Assembly: GCA_032622095.1 (NCBI GenBank)
Contig: CP136061.1
Location: forward strand, 135,679,587-135,743,586
Direction: 5' to 3'
DNA from: Siphonodentalium dalli
Lineage: Eukaryota; Mollusca; Scaphopoda; Gadilida; Siphonodentaliidae
DNA: 64,000 nucleotides
Made by a program: the position numbers and the translations under genes. The notes under the pieces were generated by a model, which saw only the letters and a program-made list of their open reading frames with translations, was not told where the DNA came from and did no database searches. Positions 48,501-60,500 of the stretch are shown here, one piece after another (the first letter of the stretch is position 1; every line of letters starts with the position of its first letter).

Positions 48501-51500
48501 AAGATATGTAATGCCACAAGTTGACACATACATGTAGCTTCCAGAAATTAATCGAAAAATCACATATCCATAACAGTCCCCATATAGTTTCCTATTTTTC
48601 ATGATGTTGGTTCAGGTGAACATAGCTTTTCCAGTACCGGTGTGCTATGACATCTTTCCCCCACTTATGGTGCAATTTAGACATATTACTAGGCCAAAAT
48701 AAATAAATGATGTAAAATGTAATTCTTGTCAAATTTTTTTTTCAACAAATGATGCCAAATATATATTTTTTGGGGCCATTATGAAAATCAAGAAACATAT
48801 TCATAAAAGCCTCATATTAGGATTGTACATTCATGTACAACTGGTGGCAAAGTCAACTAAGATTGAGACTGCATATCTCATTCATGTCATTTCAGTGCCG
48901 GATCCCATGGAGACACATACGCTGAATCAGTGCTGGAGGCAAAACAGATTCGTGAATACTTGTGGAGCCGAGCGGACACACACAGCACTGTATGGCCACC
49001 GGACTACCTCGCTGAATTCCACAGCCAGCAGGTGTCACCTGATATACAAACAAAACCAAGGGCTACTCAGTCTGCAAAACCATGGTAATACAAAATTTAT
49101 TTGGTTTAGACTAAGAAGGGTGTCACCCTTCTCTGATTACCAGTTAACAGAGGGGAGTGAATAACAGTTAACAGTGGGGAGTGAATACTGAATACCAGTT
49201 AACAGTGGGGAGTGAATACCAGTTAACAGAGGGGAGTTAATACTGAATACCAGTTAACAGAGGGGAGTGAATACTGAATACCAGTTAACAGAGGGGTGTG
49301 AATACTAGTTAACAGAGGGGAGTGAATAACAGTTAACAGAGGGGAGTGAATACTGAATAACAGTTAACAGTGGGGAGTGAATACTAGTTAACAGATGGGA
49401 GTGAATAACAGTTAACAGAGGGGTGTGAATACTAGTTAACAGAGGGGAGCGAATAACATTTAACAGTGGGGAGTGAATACTGATACCAGTTAACAGAGGG
49501 GAGTGAATAACAGTTAACAGAGGGGTGTGAATACTAGTTAACAGAGGGGAGCGAATAACAGTTAACAGTGGGGAGTGAATACTGAATACTAGTTAACAGA
49601 TGGGAGTGAATAACAGTTAACAGAGGGGTGTGAATACTAGTTAACAGAGGGGAGTGAATAACAGTTAACAGAGGGGAGTGAATACTGAATACCAGTTAAC
49701 AGAGGGGAGTGAATACCAGTTAACAGAGGGGAGTGAATACTGAATACCAGTTAACAGAGGGGTGTGAATACTAGTTAACAGAGGGGAGTGAATAACAGTT
49801 AACAGAGGGGTGTGAATACTAGTTAACAGAGGGGAGTGAATAACAGTTAACAGTGGGGAGTGAATACTAGTTAACATATGGGAGTGAATAACAGTTAACA
49901 GAGGGGAGTGAATACTGAATACCAGTTAACAGAGGGGAGTGAATAACAGTTAACAGAGGGGAGTGCATACTGAATACCAGTTAACAGAGGGGAGTGAATA
50001 CCAGTTAACAGAGGGGAGTGAATACTGAATACCAGTTAACAGAGGGGTGTGAATACTAGTTAACAGAGGGGAGTGAATAACAGTTTACAGAGGGGTGTGA
50101 ATACTAGTTATTAAACAGAGGGGAGCGAATAACAGTTAACAGTGGGGAGTGAATACCGAATACCAGTTAACAGGGGGTGTGAATAACAGTTAACATAGGG
50201 GAGTGAATACTGAATACCAGTTAACAGAGGGGTGTGAATAACAGTTAACAGAGGGGTGTGAATAACAGTTAACAGTGGGGAGTGAATACTGAATAACAGT
50301 TAACAGAGGGGTGTGAATAACAGTTAACAGAGGGGTGTGAATAACAGTTAACAGTGGGGAGTGAATACTGAATACCAGTTAACTGAGAGGAGTGAATACT
50401 GAATACCAGTTAACTGAGGGGAGTGAAATTGAATACTGAATGCCAGTTACAGAAGGGATTGAATACCAATTAACAGTGGGGAGTGAATAACAGTTAACAG
50501 TGGGGAGTGAATACTGAATACCAGTTAATAGTGGGGAGAGAATACCAGTTAACAGAGGGGAGTGAATACTGAATACCAGTTAACAGAGGGGAGTGAATAC
50601 CAGTTAACAGTGGGGAGTGAATACAGGTTAACAGAGGGGAGTGAATACTGAATACCAGTTAACTGAGAGGAGTGAAATTGAATACTGAATGCCAGTTAAC
50701 AGAGGGGAGTGAATACCAGTTAACAGTGGGGAGTGCATACTGAATGCCAGTTAATAGTGGGGAGTGAATACTGAATACCAGTTAACAGAGGGGAGTGAAA
50801 ACTGAATACCAGTTAATAGAGGGGACTGAATACTGAATGCCAGTTAACAGAGGGGAGTGAATACCAGTTAACAGAGGGGAGTGAATACTGAATGACAGTT
50901 AACATGACGTGAGCTGCGCTGGTGCAGCATTAAATATCCAGTGCATTATCTTTTATATGCGAGTCTCCCATAGGGAGCCTCGCACATATAAGAGAATGCT
51001 ATGGCTTAAAAGGTCAAGGTAAATAGTGTTTGGCCAATGTATTCTGTTATATATGCAAGACTTCCTGTGGGCACAGTGTTTTTGCTAAATTTTAGGAAGC
51101 TTCAATCATTGAAAGCTTAACAGAGGGAAGTGAAGCAGTTTAATAGAGGGTGAATACTGAATACCAGTTAACAGAGGGGGTTAATAGAGGGGGTTAACAG
51201 AGGGGGTGAATACTGAATACCAGTTAACAGAGGGGGGTGAATACTGAATACCAATTAAGAACATTTTTGATGAAGGACATAAATTTCACACTTCTATTTT
51301 CATAAGTTTTCTCAATAGTAATCTGCCAATGTTCCACTATAAGAGAAGAAGTTCTGATAGGTGCATATTACTCTATTTTCCGGCACTGATGACTGGATGC
51401 AGTGCGGTTGATCTGTGAATGCCTAGCTGTCATGGGCAAACTAGCCCCCAATTAACAGAACGAGACAAGAAAAATGTAAAAAGGCCTATTCTAGCCATCA

Positions 51501-54500
51501 AATACCACAACTTGTCACGATCAACGTCGCGTACCAGCCTTTTATGTTAATCCAGAATACCATTTACGAGAGGGTTATGGATCCTGAATAACAATGGGGT
51601 GTGAATCCTGAAAATGGCCTGAATCCTGTGTATCAAAAGGGGGAGGTGGTGTTGACACCCACAAAGTGGTGCAAAACAATCAACTGTGGTGTTCAGATGC
51701 ACAACAGACAAGCCTGCAAATAATGTGTCATGTCATTTGCAGAATGATGTCCACAGAGGGTGAATTTAATGATGCTATCCTGCACAGTGAGCTAGCATCA
51801 CCAAATTCACCCTCTGGGAACCTCATTCTGCTTAGGTCTCAACTGCTATGGGACACCTAGATTGAAGTTCACCAGTTGAAATTGGTGATGTTCACCCATT
51901 AGTCACCGCGATTATGCATTTATCTTTTGCAAATTATGGGATATACCGATTGAAACTTCCCAGAAGGGGAAAAAGTAACTAAAAGCAATGTTAATTTGAA
52001 ACTATAGATACTTCCCAGAAGATGAGGCCTAAGCAGAACGAGGTCACCAGAGGGTGAATTTGGTGATGCTAGCTCATTGTGCAGGATCGCATCACTACAT
52101 TCACCCTCCGGGACCTCATTCTGCAAATGACAGATGCACTATTTGCAGCCTTGACAACAGAGAGAAACATTTAGCTTTTTAGGTAAAAAAATTAAATAGT
52201 TCACTTGTTGGAGAATGCCTTTATGTTATATTATTTTATAAACTTATAAATGTAATCAGTAGTCTCGGCGCCTTGCTCTTATTCAAACCCTCATTATCAG
52301 AGAATGGTGGTATGAAACCAAATCAAACTGTAATTTACATCAGATGAAACTATAACTCTTTCTGTCAGTCGGGAAATGATTGGGATATTTTGTGGGAACA
52401 GCCAATAGTCATATTATATATCTCCATTTCTAGTGGTCGACATAAGAGCTCCTATCGGAACTACAGAAGGTATGCCAGCTCTAGGTCATCAGGATATACT
52501 ACCAGACCCAGCTCATCATTTCGTAAGTATTTAAGAAATAACTCTTGTTAACAGCTTATGATAATATTATATACTTATAACCAATATTAATCATCAATTC
52601 AGATGGCAGCAAGTACTCATCATACTACATATACTTAATGTTAAGTTTAGAATTGGACATTACTTGTATCAGAAGTAGTTTACAGTTCCTAGGAGAAAAG
52701 GCCTCTGCAGAAATAGTTTAGTTAGTTTTACAACATTTGCCTATATAATATAGTACACCCCAGAGCATACACTCTTTTCATCTTTAATTTTGAAAAAATG
52801 TGAAAAGTGTCCTGCAAAATTAAAAATACAGTTATAATCATGGATGAATTTCCACCATCATTGCACAAATCAAAATTTCATTACATTATGATTTGACAAC
52901 TAAGAAGTTGATTGAAAATAGACAATTTAACACTAAATTGACTGTCTGGAACAGCAATATATGATCAGATCATGAGGGAATGCTTATTTGTTAAGTTCTG
53001 TTGTTTTCTAGGACCTGAGACGAGTATAGGTGGGGGTGTGACAGGCATCCGCAGTGAGACGCCTGAACAACCGGCTTCTACCGTGGTCAGGATGAGGCTT
53101 AACAGCCGATCAGAAAGCTCAGACAGGTCAAGGCCATCAACGGCAGTGAAGCATGGTCCATCTTCCAAGGGCAGTATGATTAGTGACACTGAAGACAAAG
53201 GTGTGAGGGGAGTAACGATAAAAACTACTAGTCCCGTGATGAATAAAGACAATGACATATTGGAGCGACTTCACAGTGCTCAAAGCATTCCATCATCACT
53301 CGGAATGGAACAGGACATCGACATACAGAGTGGTGCTGCAGGTTCGTTATTTTTATCTATCTCTCAAGCTCTAAATACTTCCGTCATCGACATGAAGCCT
53401 GCCTTGTAAATTTTAAAATATTTCTTCACCTTTTTTTTTCAACTGAATACTCATTGATGAGTCATTTCCTTAGGAAATGTTCAGATAATATGTTCAACAA
53501 ACGTCCATAGGACATTTGTTGAACTTATTATCTGAACATTTCCCTGCAATGAATATGAAATATGAATCCTTCTGCACTTTTAATATCTTTTTGACTATAT
53601 CTCATCTGCTTTTATTACCATCCAAATAAATAATAGACAATTCCATTATATACTTTTATAGCTGAATGGGAGAATCCATTCAGTATAGAAAGGGTTAAAA
53701 TAAAAATAAGTGTAACAGGTTAGTATTATATGCAACTCACCCAGGTCACTAAAAAGCTAACTTGCACTGAAAGAAGTTATATCGATTCGGCATGCTTTCA
53801 TTGTTCTTATGTTATTGTCCCTTGAAAAAAAATAGACTATATAAATCCCTTGAGAAAAAATAGACTTTAGAAATCAGTGGTGTCCGTTCAACTGTCCCAG
53901 ATGGTTTTCAGATGATAACTTTTGTTTTGGTTATCTGATTGCATTAACCACATGAGAATACATGTCAAGTTTGATTGGTCTGCCCATTTTTGCCAGTTGT
54001 GGTCCTTGTTAACTTATAATTTGATGATTATTTTTATTTCTGGGTGATAGCTTTAGTTAAGTTATCTGATTATTTTCAAATAAGTATATGTATGTGAATT
54101 ACTCATATGAAAATACAGATCACGTTCAAATTTAGGTTCGGTCTGGTCTTTGTTGACTTATAATTTGAGAATCTAGGCCCAGTTCGAATCTGGGCTACGT
54201 CCGATGAATTTTGCATGATAACTTATAATTTGAGATTACATCCAATGAATTTTACGTCCATCATTGCCTGATTCAGAAATAGTTAACATTTTCTTTGCTG
54301 TCAAAATTTTTTTTCGGTTACCAAGTGACCTGCAACATTGAATGAAATTTCTTACCAAAACCAAATATTTTCTTATTTAAATGGCAAGTTATGTTCTATA
54401 TAGGTAGTTATTGGTGTTTCTTCTGTGGGAGAAATTTATTATTGTTAGTTTGGAAAACACATTTTCAATTACAAATACAGGAAACTCACAACATTTCTAC

Positions 54501-57500
54501 TGACTATGAAATGCATACCCGGCTTTCTGTGCCAAATTATTTCTGTTCCAGCTTGTACTCTTTTAATTCCTCCCATTTTTACTTATAAATGAAGCCATGG
54601 ATTGATATGATACCACAACATATTTATTGTTTTAGTTTCTGAAGCGGATGAGATGATACTCGATGAGTGGGATGGAGATTTAGGTACAGATACCACAGAA
54701 TTCAGGGGTATGTCGTATGCAGTTAATATACTTTGGAAAAATTTTGGGTTATATAACTGATATGTTCATTCATGAAAATGATGTGCATGTCGGCCATTGA
54801 ATTATATATTTAGGTTATTTATAAAATTATAAGAGTTGATTAATCATTGGAAAAATTCTGTGTTATATAGCTGATACTAGCTGAGGTACCCGGCGTTGTT
54901 TGGGTCAGAATGAGTAAATTAGTCACCTGAGGTAAATATCTCCTATTACATGACAGTTACCTCAATCTTTTAAGTTGATATTAAATGCCTTTTATTGCTA
55001 ATTATTAGTGTTTCTTTAAATCATCTGAGGTCAATGGCACCTATCCAATGACACGTGTCAAATTACCTGTGTGCCAATTTTCCCACATATCTTCTGAGCT
55101 GATAATAAATGCTCTTCATTAATCGTCTATGTTAATATAATTTATTAGTCGACTTTTAAGTCACCTTTATCTTTTTAAGTTGACAATAAATGCTCTTTAT
55201 TCCTAATTATTAGTACCTCTATGAGTCATCTGAGGTCAATGGCATCTATCACATGACACTCCCCGTGTCAAATTAGGTCTGTGTGCCAATATCCCCACAT
55301 ATTTTTTGAGCTGATAATAAATGCTTATCATTGATCATCAATCATAATATAATTTATTAGTCCCCCTTTATGTTATCTCATCTGAGGTCAAAGGCACTTG
55401 TCCCATGATATTCCCTTATCAGGTGACCCCTGTGTAGGCCCTAGAAATGTTACTGCTTATCATCTAAGTTGATAAGGAACGGTTTTCATTGTTCATATTT
55501 GTTTATTAGGGCCCCTTTAAGTTGTCTGAGGTCAAAGGAACCTATTCCATGATATTCTCCTGTTCAGGTGACCCCTGTGCACCAATTTTTAGCTCACCTG
55601 AGACGAAGTCTCCGGTGGAGCTATAGTCATCACTACTCGTCCGTCGTCCGTCCGTCCATCCGTCAACAATTCTTTAAACATCTTCTCCTCTGAAACCATC
55701 AGACCGATTGGGTTTATATTTGGTGTGGATGTTCCCTAGGTGACTCTTATTCAGATTTGTTCAAATGAGGTCACCAAGTCAAATAGTTTTGATGTCAGGA
55801 CCATAACTATTTTTCCTCATATTAATTCTTAAAACGACTTCTTTTCTGAAGTTGTCGGGCCGAATGGGTTCATATTTGGTATGAGTGTACCTTGGGTGAC
55901 TCTGGTTCAGATTTGTTCAAATGAGGTCACTGGGTCAAATGTGGGTGGGGCTATGGACATAAATCTGAATTTTTTTTAAAAAAATTTCGATTTAACTTAT
56001 TGCTCAATTTAACCCCAAAAAAAAATAATATATATTTATTTTATTTTTAATAAATAATTTTTTTATTTTTAAATAAAATTAAAAAAAACTCATTAAAATT
56101 TTGATACCTCTAGTCACTCTACTATATTTGGTTGAAATCAGGGGTTTGGGAGAAATCAGGAACAGACAGATGTACAGAAATGTTCAGTAAATTACTTTAA
56201 TATCCTTGTAGTCTCACTACAGCAAGCCACCCATGTGCTCTGATGGACACATGTTTATAAAACAGTGCCAGATGGATAGATAACAACTGCTATGCCATAG
56301 TGCTCTCCATCCCCAGAGAGTGTAATTCATGTCATTCATAATTTAAATGAGATTAATGGTGTTATCAATGAAGCACCCTTGTTGTTTACATTAACACTCA
56401 GTGGTCATTAAAATCAGATTAATTTCATTTTCTCCAAGCTTGTCTGGCATTTGTAGAATGAGGTTCCCAGAGGGTGAATTTGATTATGTTGCTCCACACA
56501 GCAGGCTAGCATCACCATATACACCCTCTTAGGACCTCATTCTGCTTAGGCCTCATCTTCTGGGAAGTATCTAGAGTCTCAAATTAACATTTTAGCTGCT
56601 TTTTTTCCTTCTGTTCAGATTCTATATCCCCTAATTTGCAGAAGATAAAATGCATAATTGAGGTGCCCAATGGGTGTGCATACATCGCCAACTTCAGCTG
56701 GAGAATTTCTATCTGTCCCTAGGTCTCCCATAGCAGTTGGGGATTAAGTAAAATTAGGTTCCCAGATTGTGAATTTGGTGATGCTATCCCACCTTACAGA
56801 ATAGCATCACTACTTTCACTCTTTGGGGACTTCAGACACACTGAATTCAGGCTTGGCTGTTCCAATATTTTCTTAACAACCACTTATCTATGTGAACTCA
56901 TTATACCTAATTATGAACAAACAATGGAGGTATATTGCTGTTGTTGGATTGAAACTGTCGGTCTGTCAGAGCGTCCTTCCATCCATTGGTCTGTCCATCC
57001 AATCCGTCAACAATTGTTTTCTTCTCGAGATCCATATGAAATCCTTACCTGTAGGCGACTCACGTTCAGATTTGTTCAAATAAGTTCATCGAGTCAAATG
57101 GGAGGGATGCCAGGGCCGTAACTTTCTCCCTCCATAGTAATTCTAACAACTATTACTTCTCAAGAACCTTCAAGTCTATTTAGCTTATATTTGGTATGCA
57201 GGGTCCTTGGGCGGCATGTTCAGATCTGTTCCAATGGGGTCATTTTTTGGAAAATCAATTAACTTCAACTCTTAAAAGCCACTGTTTAAAATTACTAGAT
57301 GAATAGATCTCATACATGGGGATTCATGTTTGTTCAACTAGGGGCAGAGGTAAGAGTTATAGCCCCCCCCCCCCCCACCCACACTACCTGTATCTATGTT
57401 GTATGCTACTGTTATAATAATATATAGATTCCTCTTGAAAATTTCATTTCTGACACAACATTAGTTGTAGATTAGATTTTCACACCAAAAATAAGACATC

Positions 57501-60500
57501 ATTAAACCACACTTAGACTCACTATATGAATAGTTCTCATAATTTGATTTTAATTTCCAACTAGTATGTTTTTAAACCAACAGTATTTGCCGACTTCATG
57601 TTAAACTGTTGTAATGGGGCACAAATTTTGACTTTATGGGAGATGTCAGGCTGGAAATTCCCAAAAGTTTGAGAGCTTGAAGCACCCATTCCAGTTATAA
57701 AATTTCAACATAAGAGGGGTGTGCAAAATTAATTTTGTGTACTTAGGACTATGGAATGGTTAAGATTATCTTGTTTAAAAGGGGGTTGGAGATTGACAGT
57801 AGTGCACTTTCAAATTTCAAGGTGAAGAGCCCGGCTCATCAGCAAATCCCGAGCTACATGTATGTCCCTGTTTAGAACTACTTGTCTTAACTTATTTTGA
57901 CAAGTACTGACTGTGTTAGTCTTCAAAGTCCCTTTCTTCTCAGTCTTTACAGTAGGTGAGCGTCTCAACAGTCATTGACTGTCTTGTTTCTACATATCGT
58001 CTAAGCTGATACGGAACTCTCTTTATTGCTTATTGTTGTTTATTAGTGCCCCATTAAGTCATTTGTTATCAACGGCACCTATCCCATTACACTCATCAGG
58101 TCAATTTACCCCTGTATACAATTTTCAGCTCCCAGGGTTCAACTGTTTGGTCACCCATGGATAAACCTGGATGAACAAATGAACAAACAAACAAACAAAA
58201 TTGAGTTTTATTAGTATAGATGTTCATTCATGAAATGATGTGCACGTCAGCCATTGAATGATATAATATTCAGGTTATTTATAAAAATTATAACCAATAT
58301 GTGTCAAGAAAACTGTAATATAGTGTCAGACTTTGAATGAAATTAACACAGAATGTGACATGACATGAATTACAACTAAGAATCCTTCATCATATTTATC
58401 GAACAAGTCTCTTCAGTTTTCACCTTTTGTAAAAATAAATTGAGATATGGGGTGTATATATAAGTCATTAGATATGAAATTTTTTGACATTTTCCTGAAA
58501 TTAATTAGAATCATGTACCCATAATTGGCTTCCATAGATATTTGTGTGACAAGATGATATTTACCTTACCCTTAGTTTCTTGTAATCTCTTGGAATTATT
58601 TTGCAGGCACTGGAGACCCAGGTGCTGAAAGGTGAGTTTTTGTTTGAATTGAATCAAGCCTGATGTTCACATGCCTTTATCATCATAATCATCATATTTA
58701 ATTGAAATAGGTCATCCGACTTTTAGTTCCGATTCAAAATGTAAGTATGCGAAATATGTAACATACATTAAAGATTCTCTGTCTGATTTGACACCATTTT
58801 CTAAGTAAATGTTCTGATTACTTGGCTAAAGAAAAATATAAAAAATGTTCAATCACAATCATTCTTACGGCACAAGCATTGCGAAAATACACAAAATAAT
58901 CCTTACTTTTACATTGAAAATGAGTGCAAAAAATCATAATTGAGAACCCCCTTTATTATCTACCACTTTTGTGTGATGGAAGCATGGACACTCTTTATAA
59001 GAGATAGTCATTGGAATATTTGCAAGGCTGACAAAAATTCAAAATGTGTTAAAACTTACTCTTTTGAAAGTCTATATCTGGTCATCTAAACCTCCTATTA
59101 ATGGGGTCATGAGTCTGATCTAATTATTGTCTGGTATAGAAGATGTACATTTTGTGGTTTTATGTTGTCAAATTGGACAGGGCATCTTTAACGATATCTT
59201 ATCAGTTATAATCATACACATATCTCAGATTGTGGAAATATGAGGTGATCAGGGTATTAAATTCCCTGTGATTTTTTCGCTGACAACAAAATCTTGTAGG
59301 TTTTCACAGCCCTCATAATTGGCTACGGCAAACAGTGATGCCAAAGCCATTTGCTGAAGCAAACTGGGCCAAGACAAAGGGTTGCCGTAGCAGATTGCCG
59401 AAGCCAAACAATTTGAATTAAGAGGGCTGTTTTCAGAAGAAATGGGATAACACAACTGTAATTTCATGCTAAATAATATCATGGTTATACTGGAATCTTT
59501 TGTAGAATTGACGATATTGATAGAGGAAGTACCGCAGGTGATTTACAAAGCATAACAGAGGTGACCAGACCACTCATGCCTCAGTATATGGGTAAGGTTT
59601 TCCTAACATTTCATTCCCACTATCTGCTCTGTATTGGTGTGTCCTTGAATATATTTTTTAATGTCGCAGCAGTTTGCAATATCGAATTACGCCCAATAAT
59701 TATTGATTTTGTCAGTTTCTTGTCCGGGATCAAAATTGGTCCATAAATTGCACAAAATAAATTATACAGACCTTTCATGCATCTATAATTTGGGCCCTTT
59801 TTCATCCAATCATTCTTCCATGAAGATTGCAGGCAAAATAAATGAAAGAAAGTATCTTTTTCAGCTATTTAATGGCATTCAAGGCCTTCGAAGTGAGTTC
59901 AAACGAAATATCATAAATTTGATAAAGGTCTGTAAAACAACTATCATCAACAATACATGTAAAAATAGATGATCTTTGTTCGTATTGTCATTATTAACCC
60001 TTTCAGTGCCAAGTCCGATTTTTGTATCAACCCATATTTCCTTGATCATTTTTCAAATTTATTGATTATAATAATGTGATACATTGATGAAAAGAGCTCT
60101 AAGCTCTTTCCATCAATGTATCACATTATTATAATCAATAAATTTGAAAAATGATCAAGGAAATATGGGTTGATACAAAAATCGGCCTTGGCACTGAAAG
60201 GGTTGATAACTCTCCAATAACAAGATTTCACACATCGAAGGTATTGTCATCAAGCCTGCAAATAGTGTGTCTGTCATTTGCAGAATGAGATCCCCAGAGG
60301 GTGAATTTAGTGATGCTATCCTGCACAGCATGCTAGCATTTCCAAATTCACCATCTGGTGACCTCATTCTGCTTAGGCCTCATCTTCTGGGAAGTATCTA
60401 TAGTCTCAAATTAACATTGTTTTTAGCTCACCTGAGACGAAGTCTCCGGTGGAGCTATAGTCATCACTCCTCGTCCGTCGTCCGTCCATCCATCCATCGT

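Larger units (their letters stand above)
36920..48895 (+). other. Intron of 12 kb, transposon-rich
   Basis: Holds foldback MITEs (38276, 39414, 39855, 43384, 43477, 44408), repeat H copy 3, a 165-bp tandem repeat (42530-43190), the TTTGGGTAATGA motif field, a hAT remnant (45454), repeat G (47200) and a TTAA MITE (47847). The stretches 36920-38275, 40985-42480, 43735-44400 and 48110-48895 show nothing recognisable. A small undetected exon in here cannot be excluded. Confidence 0.6.
49085..52433 (+). other. Intron with minisatellite and MITEs
   Basis: Contains the 49137-51250 minisatellite, a TTAA MITE within it and the hAT palindrome at 51709-52153. The remaining 51260-51700 and 52160-52430 show no coding signal. 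Confidence 0.6.
54708..58606 (+). other. Intron, 3.9 kb, repeat-filled
   Basis: Contains degenerate 180-bp units (54955-55590), a repeat I copy (55590-55960), an A/T-only stretch (55970-56100), a CAAGCC palindrome (56446-56850), a long repeat I copy (56930-57990) and a C tract at 57364-57376. 58140-58600 shows nothing recognisable. Confidence 0.6.

Noticed and set aside
49665-49877. Minus-strand frame with repeated HSPLLTVI / HTPLLT peptides
   Set aside because: It is the complement of the minisatellite; unit lengths vary and break the frame elsewhere, and nothing supports transcription from that strand.
49137-51250. CRISPR-like look of regularly repeated short units
   Set aside because: Units are contiguous with no unique spacers, in animal intron DNA; a minisatellite.
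54178-54194. Perfect tRNA-like T arm (CCCAG-TTCGAAT-CTGGG)
   Set aside because: No acceptor stem, D arm or anticodon arm around it; it is a variant of the AAGTTCGAATTTGGTC block of the 165-bp repeat.
55965-56100. A/T-only stretch as possible matrix-attachment or origin site
   Set aside because: Simple low-complexity decay following repeat I; no specific motif.
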